DNA of 64,000 nt, from NCBI GenBank assembly GCA_934101795.1, contig CAKORY010000002.1, forward strand, positions 1-64,000, given 5' to 3'. The notes beneath the pieces are model-generated. The model made no database searches, had not been told where the DNA came from, and saw only the letters and a program-made list of their open reading frames with translations. Below, piece after piece: positions 36,734 through 45,604 of this stretch. Both the position numbers and the translations under genes were made by a program. This DNA comes from an uncultured Bacilli bacterium. Its GTDB lineage: Bacteria; Bacillota_I; Bacilli_A; RF39; UBA660. Within the stretch, counting starts at the first letter, position 1. The number at the start of each line of letters is the position of its first letter.

Positions 36734-37513
36734 ATGAAGGCAAAGAAGAGTTTAGGACAAAATTTTTTAATTGATAACAATATAATAAATAAAATTGTTG
36801 ATGAAGTTTCAGCGTGTGAAGATGATTTAATTATTGAAATCGGGCCTGGAAGAGGAGCCCTTACAAGTAAACTTAAGAAAAAAGGTTGTAATTTAATTGC
36901 TTACGAACTTGATAGAGATTTAAGTAATATACTAAGTAAATTAGAAGATGAAAAATTGCATGTAATTTATGGTGATTTTTTAAAAAGTGATATAAAGGAA
37001 GATATAAAAAATATTAAATATGATAATTTGTATTTAGTTGGTAACCTTCCTTATTATATAACTACACCAATAATTGAACATATTATTGATGAAAATATAG
37101 ATTTTAGTAAGTTTACAATTATGATACAAAAAGAAGTTGCAGATAGATTTATGGCTGTTGCAGGTACTAAAGATTATGGTTATATTACCTTAGTGCTTAA
37201 ATATTATTTTAATATTAGTAAAGTTTGTGATGTATCTAAATATTCTTTTAATCCTGTACCAAAAGTTGAAAGTAGTGTTGTAAGTTTTGTGCCACGAAAA
37301 GATAAGTTAGATGTTGATGCTGATGGTTACTTTAAGTTTTTGAAAAATGCTTTTAGACAAAAAAGAAAAAATTTGAGAAATAATCTATATGGATTATATA
37401 ATTTGGATATTGTCTTGCAAGTGTTAAGTAAATATGATTTAGATTTAAGTGTTAGAGCGGAAAGTTTAAGTGAAGAAATATTAGTAGATATCTATAAAAG
37501 TGTTACCCGATGA
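36734..37513 (+). CDS. rsmA: 16S rRNA dimethyladenosine transferase (KsgA)
   Basis: Dimethylates A1518 and A1519 of 16S rRNA. It begins KAKKSLGQNFLIDN, has the SAM motif IIEIGPGRGALTSKL and the catalytic NLPYYITTP (NLPY). 259 residues from this ATG. The ATG has no ribosome binding site; the GTG at 36704, in frame and 30 nt earlier, has AAGGAG close by and would add ten residues. Neither start can be excluded. Confidence 0.94.
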   Translation: MKAKKSLGQNFLIDNNIINKIVDEVSACEDDLIIEIGPGRGALTSKLKKKGCNLIAYELDRDLSNILSKLEDEKLHVIYGDFLKSDIKEDIKNIKYDNLYLVGNLPYYITTPIIEHIIDENIDFSKFTIMIQKEVADRFMAVAGTKDYGYITLVLKYYFNISKVCDVSKYSFNPVPKVESSVVSFVPRKDKLDVDADGYFKFLKNAFRQKRKNLRNNLYGLYNLDIVLQVLSKYDLDLSVRAESLSEEILVDIYKSVTR

Positions 37514-37528
37514 GGGTAATTTTTTTTT
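37501..37528 (+). terminator. rsmA terminator
   Basis: GTTACCC–GATGA–GGGTAAT followed by a long T-run; the stop codon TGA sits in the loop. Confidence 0.9.
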
Positions 37529-37563
37529 GGCAATTTTCATATACTTTATTGGTGATAATTATT

Positions 37564-38340
37564 TTGAATATAGAAAAAGGTGATTATGTAACTAGAAATA
37601 GTTATGGTAATGATACCGTATTTAGAGTTATTAATATAAAAGATGGAATATATTATTTAAAAGGTGTGGAGGTTAGATTGGTAGCGGATGCAGAAGTTTT
37701 AGATTTAAGAAAAGAAGAGAATATCAAATCAGATGATTTACTAGATGATATTGATTTATTAGATGATAATTTAGATCGGGGGGAGTTTTTTTACTTGCCT
37801 GCGAAGGCTTTGCATATTGATTCTGATGAAGAATATCTATCAAGATGCCTAAAGTTTTACAAAAGAAATGGCATAATGGCTGTTGGCAAAAAAATAAATG
37901 AAAAAAATGTTTATGAACAGCTTCCCATGCTTTTAAAAGAGTTTAGACCTGATATTGTGGTTATTACTGGACATGATGCTTATTATAGAAAAAAGGGAGA
38001 TGCTAAAGATATCAAGAATTATAAAAATTCGGCATATTTTGTTAAAGCAGTAAAAGCAGCAAGAAATTATGAAAAAAGCCATGATAAATTAGTTATAATT
38101 GCTGGTGCTTGTCAAAGTGATTATGAAGAATTAATTAAGGCTGGTGCTAATTTTGCATCAAGTCCTAAGAGAGTTAATATTCATGCTTTAGATCCAGCTA
38201 TTATTGCAAGTACTGTTGCTCTTACTGAGAGAAATAAAGAAATCGATTTAAAAAAATTACTTGATAAAACAAAATATAAAGAAGATGGGATGGGAGGTCT
38301 TATATGTAATGGTCTTATGTATGTAGGTTATCCTAGATAA
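37564..38340 (+). CDS. yabG: Sporulation-specific cysteine protease YabG
   Basis: YabG trims spore coat proteins during assembly. The catalytic region is well conserved: DIVVITGHDAYYRKK, YKNSAYFVKAVKAAR, IAGACQSDYEELIKAGANFA and SSPKRVNIHALDP, with the active Cys in GACQS. The N-terminal KGDYVTRNSY also fits. 258 residues. The TTG follows GGTGAT by 7 nt. A CATATACT sequence upstream resembles the sigma-E/K -10 (CATAnnnT), without a clear -35. The place after rsmA is that of Bacillus. Confidence 0.92.
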   Translation: MNIEKGDYVTRNSYGNDTVFRVINIKDGIYYLKGVEVRLVADAEVLDLRKEENIKSDDLLDDIDLLDDNLDRGEFFYLPAKALHIDSDEEYLSRCLKFYKRNGIMAVGKKINEKNVYEQLPMLLKEFRPDIVVITGHDAYYRKKGDAKDIKNYKNSAYFVKAVKAARNYEKSHDKLVIIAGACQSDYEELIKAGANFASSPKRVNIHALDPAIIASTVALTERNKEIDLKKLLDKTKYKEDGMGGLICNGLMYVGYPR

Positions 38341-38349
38341 GGAGGAATA

Positions 38350-38562
38350 ATGAATATTAATTTAATAAAAGAAGAAATAAGTAAAAAGCTTAATAGTAAA
38401 GTGCTTGTGTCTGTTTATGGTATGCGTAATAGAGTTAATAAAATGGTGGGAATACTTTATAAAATTTATCCAAATTTGTTTACTGTTATGGTAGATGGAG
38501 AAGAGAAAAGTTTTTGTTATAGAGATGTAATAACTGGTGATGTCAAAATAAAATATTTATAA
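38350..38562 (+). CDS. veg: Veg family protein
   Basis: A 70-residue protein; in B. subtilis Veg stimulates biofilm gene expression. It matches over its length: KLNSKVLVSVYGMRNRVNKM, then GILYKIYPNLFTVMVDGEE and FCYRDVITGDVKI. It lies 9 nt after yabG with an AAGGAGG site, in the Bacillus order. Confidence 0.88.
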   Translation: MNINLIKEEISKKLNSKVLVSVYGMRNRVNKMVGILYKIYPNLFTVMVDGEEKSFCYRDVITGDVKIKYL

Positions 38563-38640
38563 AATATCAAAAAGATATTGCAAAATATTTGATTATGCTT
38601 TAAAATGAAATTATGTAATACATCATAAGGAGGTAATGTT

Positions 38641-38913
38641 ATGGAAATTACAAAAATAGAAATTTATAGGAGAGAAAAAGAAGGGTCAAGATTAAAAGCT
38701 TTTGTTGATTTTACTTTAGATGATTGCTTAGCTATTCGTGGCGCTAAGATTATTGATGGTAATTCAAGAATGTTTGTTTCTATGCCAGGAAAATTGAATA
38801 AGGCTGGTAAAGAAGAAAATGTTGTTTTTCCAACAAATAAAGCAACAAGAGATAAATTTGAAAAAGCTATTCTTGATGCATATAATAAGAAAGTTGAAGA
38901 AGATGAAGCTTAA
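38641..38913 (+). CDS. spoVG: SpoVG RNA-binding regulator
   Basis: A 90-residue global RNA/DNA-binding regulator. It begins MEITKIEIYRR (usual: MEVTDVRLRRV), followed by LKAFVDFTLDDCLAIRGAKI, NSRMFVSMP and the C-terminal helix, all diagnostic. It has an AAGGAGG site and its own terminator, so it is probably a monocistronic, highly expressed gene. Confidence 0.95.
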   Translation: MEITKIEIYRREKEGSRLKAFVDFTLDDCLAIRGAKIIDGNSRMFVSMPGKLNKAGKEENVVFPTNKATRDKFEKAILDAYNKKVEEDEA

Positions 38914-38928
38914 TAAGCTTCTTTTTTG
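38905..38928 (+). terminator. spoVG terminator
   Basis: GAAGCTT–AAT–AAGCTTC followed by six T residues. Confidence 0.9.
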
Positions 38929-38964
38929 ATAAAATTCATAAAATTATTCAATAAAAAGGTTATC

Positions 38965-38992
38965 TTGACATATTATGAATATGTGGTATAAT
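38965..38992 (+). promoter_or_regulatory. Strong promoter of the 160-residue gene
   Basis: -35 TTGACA (38965–38970), 16-bp spacer, -10 TATAAT (38987–38992) with extended TGG. One of the best consensus matches in the window. Confidence 0.88.
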
Positions 38993-39025
38993 TAGAAAAC
39001 GTCGCTTAAAAAGGAGTGAATTTAA

Positions 39026-39508
39026 ATGTTATACAATATTCAATATGTTTACGGTAAAAATAAAAATGATGAAAAAACTTTAATTGGTGCTAAGGTTTTA
39101 GAATTTGATGGAGAAAAAACTTATGTTCAAGAAATATATATTGGTTTAGAATTCTCTTTAGAAGATATACTTGAAAATAAAATAAATGCAGATGCTATTG
39201 GTATTACAAATACTGATATTTTAAAAACTAGATATAAAAATTTAAATGCTGCAGGTATTGTTTATTTTCCTGAATTAGAACGTTATGAGTTTCTTGAAGA
39301 AGGAGATTTAGTTATTCCTTGGATATCAACAGAATTAGTTGCTAATTCATTAGAAGATGCTTTACAACCTTATAGAAACAAAGCGACAGATATGGTTGTA
39401 AAAGAAAAAATAGCTGCTAAAAAAGCTTATGTTGAAAGTTTAGATCCTGCAGATCCAATGGTTGAACTTAATGGTTTATCTTTACGTAGACGTGTTTCGA
39501 ACAGATAG
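39026..39508 (+). CDS. Unknown protein, 160 residues, strongly expressed
   Basis: No family recognised. Soluble, no signal peptide. It starts with strands (MLYNIQYVYGKNK, LIGAKVLEFDG) and the middle is acidic (EFSLEDILENKINADAIGIT). A hydrophobic VYFPELERYEF and the end AYVESLDPADPMVELNGLSL precede a basic tail RRRVSNR. It is a single-gene unit with a near-consensus promoter, AAGGAGTG and a strong terminator, which implies high constitutive expression and a real housekeeping role. Confidence 0.8.
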   Translation: MLYNIQYVYGKNKNDEKTLIGAKVLEFDGEKTYVQEIYIGLEFSLEDILENKINADAIGITNTDILKTRYKNLNAAGIVYFPELERYEFLEEGDLVIPWISTELVANSLEDALQPYRNKATDMVVKEKIAAKKAYVESLDPADPMVELNGLSLRRRVSNR

Positions 39509-39529
39509 TTATAAATTATCTGTTTTTTT
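39501..39529 (+). terminator. Terminator
   Basis: ACAGATA–GTTATAAAT–TATCTGT followed by T residues, overlapping the stop codon of the 160-residue gene. Confidence 0.85.
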
Positions 39530-39551
39530 CATATAATTAATTGGTGATATT

Positions 39552-39827
39552 ATGGATAATACTTATGGTACTCAAGAAGTAAAAATTATTGATAGAAGTA
39601 GTATTAGTTTAAATGGGGTTAATAAAATAGTAAGTTTTGATGATGAAGAATTCTTAATGGAAACAGTAATGGGGAATTTAAGAATACTTGGTAGTGGACT
39701 TGAGCTTTTAAAACTTGACACTATTGATGGAAATGTAAAGATAAAAGGAAAGATTAATTCATTTATGTACATTGATGGTAAAACTAAAAATAAGGAAGAT
39801 AGCATTATAAGTAAATTGTTTAAATGA
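39552..39827 (+). CDS. yabP: Sporulation protein YabP
   Basis: A 91-residue YabP/YqfC-family protein: EVKIIDRSSISLNGVNKIVS, FDDEEFLMETVMGNLRILGS and GNVKIKGKINSFMY match the family. It overlaps yabQ by 4 nt, and divIC follows, as in B. subtilis yabP–yabQ–divIC. In B. subtilis it is required for spore coat or cortex formation. Confidence 0.9.
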   Translation: MDNTYGTQEVKIIDRSSISLNGVNKIVSFDDEEFLMETVMGNLRILGSGLELLKLDTIDGNVKIKGKINSFMYIDGKTKNKEDSIISKLFK

Positions 39828-40123
39828 ATAGTTATGTTCAAGTATTTTCTTTCTTAGTATCTTTTATTTATGGTGTGTTATTTTATTTGTTTGCAAGATT
39901 TAATAGATTTATGATTAGTAATAAAAATAATGCTATTAAGTTAATCGTAACACTTGTTTTTGTAATAGATATGGTTATTTTATATATTTATTTAATGTAT
40001 AGAATTAATTTTGGAATTATTCATCCATATTTTGTAATTGTAGTTGTCTTAGGTTTTTTGTTTATGATGAAAATGTATAATAAATGTAAAAATTGTGTAA
40101 AAAAAATAAAATTTCTAAAATAA
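39824..40123 (+). CDS. yabQ: Spore cortex protein YabQ
   Basis: A 99-residue membrane protein with three hydrophobic segments (about 8–25, 38–60, 66–80). QVFSFLVSFIYGVLFYLFAR resembles YabQ, and the gene order settles it. It is shorter than B. subtilis YabQ (about 200) and lacks the C-terminal region. Confidence 0.82.
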   Translation: MNSYVQVFSFLVSFIYGVLFYLFARFNRFMISNKNNAIKLIVTLVFVIDMVILYIYLMYRINFGIIHPYFVIVVVLGFLFMMKMYNKCKNCVKKIKFLK

Positions 40124-40149
40124 TGGTTTATGTTTTAGAAATTTTTTTG
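40109..40149 (+). terminator. yabPQ terminator
   Basis: AAATTTCTAAAA and TTTTAGAAATTT form a 12-bp stem with a 12-nt loop, followed by T residues. Confidence 0.85.
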
Positions 40150-40183
40150 TATAATTTTTGTTGAAGAATGAGGAGGATCCGGT

Positions 40184-40468
40184 ATGAAGAAAACAAAAAA
40201 AGAAAAAAAACGGCTTTTTGTAATATCTGCCGTGATTATACTACTTATTGTTTCTTTAGTTAGTTCTGTTACAGGAGATTGGACTAAAATTATGGAAAAT
40301 AAAAGTAAAATTACAAGTTTGAATAAAAAATATAATAACTTATTGGGTGAAGAAGAAAAGTTGGTTAGTGAAGTTACTAAATTACAAGATGATGATTATG
40401 TCCTTAGATATGCAAAAGAGAAGTTTTTGTATTCTGAAGATGGAGAAGTTATAATTAGAATGAACTAG
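40184..40468 (+). CDS. divIC: Septum formation initiator DivIC
   Basis: A 94-residue FtsB/DivIC-type bitopic protein: basic cytoplasmic start ([11 protein letters not shown]), one membrane segment (about 13–29), then a coiled coil ([20 protein letters not shown]) and the [12 protein letters not shown] segment typical of the family. It acts with FtsL and DivIB in the divisome. It has GAGGAGG upstream and a terminator after it. Confidence 0.92.
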   Translation: MKKTKKEKKRLFVISAVIILLIVSLVSSVTGDWTKIMENKSKITSLNKKYNNLLGEEEKLVSEVTKLQDDDYVLRYAKEKFLYSEDGEVIIRMN

Positions 40469-40486
40469 AATTCATTCTTTTTTATT
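40457..40486 (+). terminator. divIC terminator
   Basis: AGAATGAA–CTAGAA–TTCATTCT with a T-run on the plus strand, between the convergent divIC and clpP; weaker in the clpP direction. Confidence 0.85.
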
Positions 40487-41043
40487 ATATCATCAACTAG
40501 CCCATATTCTTTAGCTTCAATGGCATTTAAAAAATTATCTCTTTCTGTATCTTCATATATTTTTTCTAGTGGTTGATGTGTGTTATCCGCTAAAATTCTG
40601 TTTAGTTTTTCTTTTAGTTTTATGATGCGTTCAGCAGCTATTTTAATATCTGTTGCCTGTCCTTGAGCACCTCCGAGTGGTTGGTGGATCATGACTTCGG
40701 CATTTGGAAGAATATATCTTTCATCACCACTTGAAAGTAAAAATGCTGCCATGCTAGCACACATTCCAACTCCGATTGTTATAACTTTACTTTCAATAAA
40801 TCTCATTGTGTCATATATACCCATTCCTGAGGTTATGGCACCACCCGGAGAATTTATATATAAATAGATATTCTCATGATTTATATTATCTAAATAGAGA
40901 AGTTCACTTATAATGATATTAGCCATAGTGTCATCTATTTCACCAGTTAAAAATATAATTCTGTCTTGAAGTAGTCTAGAATATAAATCATAAGCATATT
41001 CTTTATTATTACTCTTTGTAATTACTGTTGGAATTATGTTCAA
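40465..41043 (-). CDS. clpP: ATP-dependent Clp protease proteolytic subunit
   Basis: Serine protease barrel. The catalytic Ser is in [10 protein letters not shown] (about 97), His in VMIHQPLGG (about 122) and Asp in TERDNF (about 170). The usual oxyanion segment SPGGAITSG is present. 192 residues. It is single and leftward inside a rightward region, and its 3' end overlaps the divIC stop by 4 nt. The N-terminus (MNIIPTVI) fits the mature ClpP start. Confidence 0.97.
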   Translation of the reverse strand: MNIIPTVITKSNNKEYAYDLYSRLLQDRIIFLTGEIDDTMANIIISELLYLDNINHENIYLYINSPGGAITSGMGIYDTMRFIESKVITIGVGMCASMAAFLLSSGDERYILPNAEVMIHQPLGGAQGQATDIKIAAERIIKLKEKLNRILADNTHQPLEKIYEDTERDNFLNAIEAKEYGLVDDIIKKNEF

Positions 41044-41139
41044 AATATATCACCTACATAAATAATAGTAAAATGTGTTATTTTTTATTCACAAATGATA
41101 AAAAAATTGATATAATTAATAAGAATAGAGGGAGATTAG

Positions 41140-42786
41140 ATGGATATAGTCAAAGTTACATTTAATGATAATACTGTTCACGAGTACAGAAAAGGTACTT
41201 TGTTTTATGATGCAAGTAAAGACTTTGATATGGAAAATATTGTTGGTTATAAAATAAATAATGAAGTATTTTCTTTAGATAATAAAATTCTTGAAGATGT
41301 AAAAATAGATTTTATAAATACAAATGATTTGATTGGAAATAGAATTTATAAAGCAGGCTTAAAATTTTTGTTTTTAGTGGCATTGCAAGAAGTTTTTAAT
41401 GGTTTTGATGTTTCGTTTGAACATAGTGTTCCAAGAGGAATGTTAGGAATTATTGAAGGGACTCGTATACTTACTCAAGAAGATATTTCTCTTATTAAAG
41501 AAAAAATGTGTAAAATAATTAGTGACAATGAAATAATTACTAAGTTAAATGTATCTCCGAAAGATGCAATTAAGTATTATAGAGATAAAAAAGAGTATGA
41601 AAAAGCAAATAATATACAAAATATAAGTGATAAGGTTGTTAATTTATATAAACTTAAAAATAAACTTAATTATTTTTATTCGTTAATGCCTTATAGTACA
41701 GGAGTTTTAAATAAGTTTGAACTAGTTTATTTGGGAAATAATAGGGTAATACTTTTGTTTCCTACGACTAGAAGCAACGGAAATGTTCCTGAGTATGTTC
41801 ATTATGATAAGATTATTGATAGTTTTGCAAGTGGAAAAAAATGGCTTGAAAAGTTAAATATGCCATATGTTACTGATTTAAATAAAGATGTTGGTAATGG
41901 AAAAATAATTAACTTTATTAAATCTAGCGAACTTGTATTTAATTTAAATATTGCCGGGGCTTGTAAAGAAATAGAACAAAATAAAGATATTAAGTTTATA
42001 CTTATTGCGGGGCCTTCATCAAGTGGAAAAACTACTACAACAAGTAGGTTAGCATCATATTTTGAAGCTTTAGGTTATAATCCAATTAGTATTAGTTTAG
42101 ATGATTATTTTGTAAATAGAGATGATACTCCAAAAGATGAAAATGGTAATTTTGATTTTGAATGTTTAGAGGCATTAGATGTTAAATTGTTTAACGAAAA
42201 TTTAAAAAGATTACTGGCGGGTGAAAGTGTTAAGTTTCCTAAATATAACTTTATGACAGGTCTTAGAGAATACTATAAAGATGAAGTTAAAATGACTGAT
42301 AAAAGTGTTTTCTTAATTGAAGGGTTGCATGCGTTAAATGATGAACTTACAAAAGATGTTGATGCTAAGTATAAATATAAAATTTATTTGAGTCCATTTA
42401 TTCCTTTGAGTATAGATAAATACAATTATGTATCAACGCTTGATTTACGGTTGCTTAGAAGAATAGTTAGGGATAATAGAACACGTGGATATGATGCTTT
42501 AAAAACTATTGATAATTGGCAAAGTGTAAGAAATGGAGAAGAAAAATATATATTTCCGTATATACATCAAGCTAATACAATAATTAATACAGCCCTTCCA
42601 TATGAAGTTGGGGTTTTGAAGGTTTATGTAGAGCCGCTTCTTTTATCAGTAAGTGTGGATAACATTTATTATGAGGAAGCTAGAAGATTAGTGGATTTTT
42701 TAAAACAATTTTTTCCAATACCGGGAGAATATGTTAATGATGAATCAATATTGCGTGAATTTATAGGAGGAAGATATAATGATTAA
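41140..42786 (+). CDS. Nucleoside (uridine) kinase with ThrRS-like N-terminal domains
   Basis: Two-part protein of 548 residues. Residues 1–60 resemble a TGS domain and 60–200 the second ThrRS editing-like domain. The C-terminal half is a uridine-kinase P-loop enzyme: GPSSSGKTTTTSRLA (about 289–303), ISLDDYFVNRDDTP, then the LRRIVRDNRTRG region. This architecture is known from Firmicutes, usually annotated nucleoside kinase. The ATG follows AGAGGGAG; TATAAT near 41113 may be the promoter. Confidence 0.88.
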   Translation: MDIVKVTFNDNTVHEYRKGTLFYDASKDFDMENIVGYKINNEVFSLDNKILEDVKIDFINTNDLIGNRIYKAGLKFLFLVALQEVFNGFDVSFEHSVPRGMLGIIEGTRILTQEDISLIKEKMCKIISDNEIITKLNVSPKDAIKYYRDKKEYEKANNIQNISDKVVNLYKLKNKLNYFYSLMPYSTGVLNKFELVYLGNNRVILLFPTTRSNGNVPEYVHYDKIIDSFASGKKWLEKLNMPYVTDLNKDVGNGKIINFIKSSELVFNLNIAGACKEIEQNKDIKFILIAGPSSSGKTTTTSRLASYFEALGYNPISISLDDYFVNRDDTPKDENGNFDFECLEALDVKLFNENLKRLLAGESVKFPKYNFMTGLREYYKDEVKMTDKSVFLIEGLHALNDELTKDVDAKYKYKIYLSPFIPLSIDKYNYVSTLDLRLLRRIVRDNRTRGYDALKTIDNWQSVRNGEEKYIFPYIHQANTIINTALPYEVGVLKVYVEPLLLSVSVDNIYYEEARRLVDFLKQFFPIPGEYVNDESILREFIGGRYND

Positions 42787-43783
42787 AGTAGCAATTAATG
42801 GTTTTGGTAGAATAGGTAGACTTGCTTTTAGGCAAATAGTTACACAAACAGATTTTGATATAGTAGCTATTAATGATTTAACAAGTGCAGAGGATTTAGC
42901 TTATTTAGTTAAATATGATACAGTGCATGGTTCTTTTCATGAAGATGAAATTAAAGCAGAAGGTAATGAAATAGTAGTGGCAGGTGTTAAGAGAATTAAG
43001 GTTTTTAGTGAAACTGATCCAGCTAATTTACCTTGGGGTGAACTTGGAGTTGATTTAGTACTTGAATGTACTGGTAAGTTTACTCAAAAAGAAGATGCAA
43101 TGAAACATATTACTGCAGGCGCTAAAAAGGTACTAATTAGTGCACCTGGTAAAGGTGATATGAAGACAATTGTTTACAATGTTAATGATAATATTTTAAC
43201 AAATGATGATGTTATAGTAAGTGCAGCGAGTTGTACAACAAATTGTTTAGCACCAGTTGTTAATATTTTACAAAAGAATATTGGTATTAAAAAAGGTTTT
43301 ATGACTACTATTCATGCTTATACAAATGATCAAGCAACTCTAGATATAGCACATAAAAAGGGTATTAAATCAAGACGTGGTAGAGCTTGTGCTCAAAATA
43401 TTGTTCCATCTAGTACAGGAGCTGCTAAAGCAATTGGTTTAGTTATTCCTGAACTTCTTGGTAAATTAGATGGTAGTGCATTAAGAGTTCCTACTGCTGA
43501 TGGTTCTGTTGTGGATTTAACATTAGAACTAAACAGAAATACAAGTGTGGAAGAAATTAATAAATTATTTAGTGAAAATCAAAATGAAACAATTAAATTT
43601 ACAATGGATCCAATCGTTTCAAGTGATTGTCTAGACAAAAAGGTTGGGGCAATAGTTGATGGACTTTCTACAAGTACTCTAGAATCTGATGGTTCTCAAC
43701 TTGTTAAAGTACTTGCTTGGTATGACAATGAATATGGTTATACTGCTCAAATGCTTAGAACTGCTAAAAAAATGTTTCAATAA
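42779..43783 (+). CDS. gap: Glyceraldehyde-3-phosphate dehydrogenase, type I
   Basis: Glycolytic enzyme. NAD motif NGFGRIGRLAFR (about 7–18), active-site Cys in SAASCTTNCLAP (about 152), and AWYDNEYGYT near the end. 334 residues. It starts 8 nt inside the nucleoside kinase gene and has its own strong terminator. Confidence 0.98.
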   Translation: MIKVAINGFGRIGRLAFRQIVTQTDFDIVAINDLTSAEDLAYLVKYDTVHGSFHEDEIKAEGNEIVVAGVKRIKVFSETDPANLPWGELGVDLVLECTGKFTQKEDAMKHITAGAKKVLISAPGKGDMKTIVYNVNDNILTNDDVIVSAASCTTNCLAPVVNILQKNIGIKKGFMTTIHAYTNDQATLDIAHKKGIKSRRGRACAQNIVPSSTGAAKAIGLVIPELLGKLDGSALRVPTADGSVVDLTLELNRNTSVEEINKLFSENQNETIKFTMDPIVSSDCLDKKVGAIVDGLSTSTLESDGSQLVKVLAWYDNEYGYTAQMLRTAKKMFQ

Positions 43784-43787
43784 AAAT

Positions 43788-43813
43788 AAACTCTCAATAA
43801 TTTGAGAGTTTTT
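43788..43813 (+). terminator. gap terminator
   Basis: AAACTCTCAA–TAAT–TTGAGAGTTT followed by TT: a 10-bp stem with a short T-run. Confidence 0.88.
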
Positions 43814-43898
43814 GTGTGTCTTTAAAAAGTTAATAAAACTTCTTTTAATAATGATTTTATTACAGCTATTTGCCATTTTTGTGTTAGTTATAAAATAA
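43812..43898 (+). CDS. Candidate small hydrophobic toxin peptide
   Basis: A short frame encodes a basic start and then one membrane-length hydrophobic stretch: residues 1–9 VFKKLIK-like, then LLLIMILLQLFAIFVLVIK. Starts are a TTG at 43812 (28 residues) or the ATG at 43851 (15 residues); neither has a good ribosome binding site. It is followed by two hairpins as in Fst/TxpA-type type I toxin loci. It overlaps the gap terminator, so it could also be spurious. Confidence 0.3.
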   Translation: MCVFKKLIKLLLIMILLQLFAIFVLVIK

Positions 43899-43903
43899 AA
43901 AAC

Positions 43904-43980
43904 GCATCTAAATCAACGGGGGTGATTTAGATGCACCAAAACAAATTGATAGCATCCAATCTCTGAAAAAACTGGATGTT
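43904..43980. terminator. Two hairpins between gap and the flippase gene
   Basis: Hairpin A: GCATCTAAATCA and TGATTTAGATGC, a perfect 12-bp stem (43904–43934); on the minus strand it is followed by GTTTTTTATTTT and terminates the flippase gene. Hairpin B: GCATCCA and TGGATGT (43952–43979), followed on the plus strand by T-rich sequence. The two are joined by ACCAAAACAAATTGATA. Confidence 0.8.
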
Positions 43981-43987
43981 ACTTTTT

Positions 43988-45604
43988 CTATTTTTTTATT
44001 TTTTTATTAAATTTATTTAATAATCTATCTCCGAGGAGTTTGTTAAGTAAGTCTTTATTCATTAAATAATAAAGTATTAGACAAATAAGACCTATAAATC
44101 CTAGAGCTAGTAACATATAGAATTTACCATTAATATGATTAAATATAACTGGTTTAATAATTAGACATATTGCTATTAATATTGCTATTGTTAATATAAG
44201 TTTTGGTATTGATTTAACTGTTTCTTTATAACTAAAGTTGTATTTATGATGTAATGTATAAAGCGGAATTATTAATGATAATATATAACCAATCGTAGTT
44301 GCGAGTATTGCTCCGTAGAACGGATATATACCAATTTTATTAAATAATAATATCAATGGAATATCTAATATTGTTTTGGTAATTAATCCGGTTCCACAAG
44401 ATATATAAATTAGTTTTGTTTTCGACAAACCTTGTAGAGCACTGCATATCATTATGTAAGCGGAATCTAATATTGCAAGTAATATTGTATATTTGAATAT
44501 TAATGGACCATAGAAGCTTTTACCATAAAATATTGTCCAAACTTCTTTTGAAAAGATGCTTAAGAATATTGAAAGTGGTAATATTACATATAATAGCACT
44601 TGAAGTGTTTTATTAAATTGTGAGTTTACTTCTTTCATATCTTTTTTTGTGTAAGACTCCACAATTGTGGGAATTAGGCTTATTACAAGTCCTGTTGCAA
44701 TTGCAGTTACTACACTTACAAGTTTACTTCCCCAGGTGGTAAATACTGAGGAAATTGTTTCAATATCCCCAGCTGGGTAACCTATCCAATTTAAACCTTT
44801 GATAACTAGTATCATATCTACAGTATTATAAATACTATTGGCAACGTTGATAACAATAAATGGTATACAATAACCAATTAGTTTTTTAAATATTGTTTTC
44901 TTTTCATCTTTGGATACTTCTTCATATGGTACAAATAAATCTTTTTTTACTTTGTTTGTTTTAATAAGTAGGTAAAGATATGAAACTAGAGCACCTGCGC
45001 ATGCTCCGAATACAGCAATACCAACAGCCTCTGCAATTGATAAATGGAATACTTTAAGTGCTAAGTAAGAACCGACAATAATTACTAGAACTCTTACAAA
45101 TTGTTCAATTACTTGTCCAATGGATGGGGCAGCGATATAATGGTGTCCTTGTAAGTAACCTCTGAAGATACTTAAAAGTGGTACAACTAAAATGGCAAAT
45201 GATACACATCTGATTACAAATGCAACATCCGATACTGTGTTTCCTCCAGTTAAATCACCAACTATAGCATTTGCTATTAAATTTGCTCCAAAGAAACAAA
45301 TACAAAACGATACAATTGAGAATATTCTTATAATTTTTTGCGAATATTTAAACATGTAAGTTTTTTCTTTCATTTTACCCAATGTGTTGTATTCGCTTGT
45401 GATTTTACTTATTGCAAGTGGAATACCTGCGGATGATATAATTAAAAAGAAATTGTATATATTGTATGCATAACCATATAAGGAACCACCATTTTCACCA
45501 ATAATATTATAAAATGGAATTACATAAAGAACTCCGAGTATTTTGGATAAAATTATGGCTATGGTTGCTATAAGAGCACCTTCGATAAATTCGTTTTTTT
45601 TCAA
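43988..45604 (-). CDS. MATE-like polysaccharide/lipid II flippase (SpoVB/YtgP type)
   Basis: Membrane protein of 538 residues with about 14 hydrophobic segments and the MVF-superfamily start MKKNEFIEGALIATIAIILS followed by KILGVLYVIPFYNIIG. This is the Firmicute SpoVB/YtgP (MurJ-like) branch, which flips lipid II or related precursors. Which of the paralogues it is cannot be decided here. Single leftward gene ending at hairpin A; the region between it and ftsE holds both promoters. Confidence 0.88.
   Translation of the reverse strand: MKKNEFIEGALIATIAIILSKILGVLYVIPFYNIIGENGGSLYGYAYNIYNFFLIISSAGIPLAISKITSEYNTLGKMKEKTYMFKYSQKIIRIFSIVSFCICFFGANLIANAIVGDLTGGNTVSDVAFVIRCVSFAILVVPLLSIFRGYLQGHHYIAAPSIGQVIEQFVRVLVIIVGSYLALKVFHLSIAEAVGIAVFGACAGALVSYLYLLIKTNKVKKDLFVPYEEVSKDEKKTIFKKLIGYCIPFIVINVANSIYNTVDMILVIKGLNWIGYPAGDIETISSVFTTWGSKLVSVVTAIATGLVISLIPTIVESYTKKDMKEVNSQFNKTLQVLLYVILPLSIFLSIFSKEVWTIFYGKSFYGPLIFKYTILLAILDSAYIMICSALQGLSKTKLIYISCGTGLITKTILDIPLILLFNKIGIYPFYGAILATTIGYILSLIIPLYTLHHKYNFSYKETVKSIPKLILTIAILIAICLIIKPVIFNHINGKFYMLLALGFIGLICLILYYLMNKDLLNKLLGDRLLNKFNKKIKK

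Noticed and set aside
37530..37563. Sigma-K/E promoter of yabG (CATATACT)
   Set aside because: Only a -10-like element is present; no matching -35 is seen, so it is mentioned with the gene but not listed as a feature.
44405..44425. TTCGACAAA inside the flippase gene (Spo0A-box-like)
   Set aside because: In the middle of coding sequence with no promoter nearby; most likely chance.
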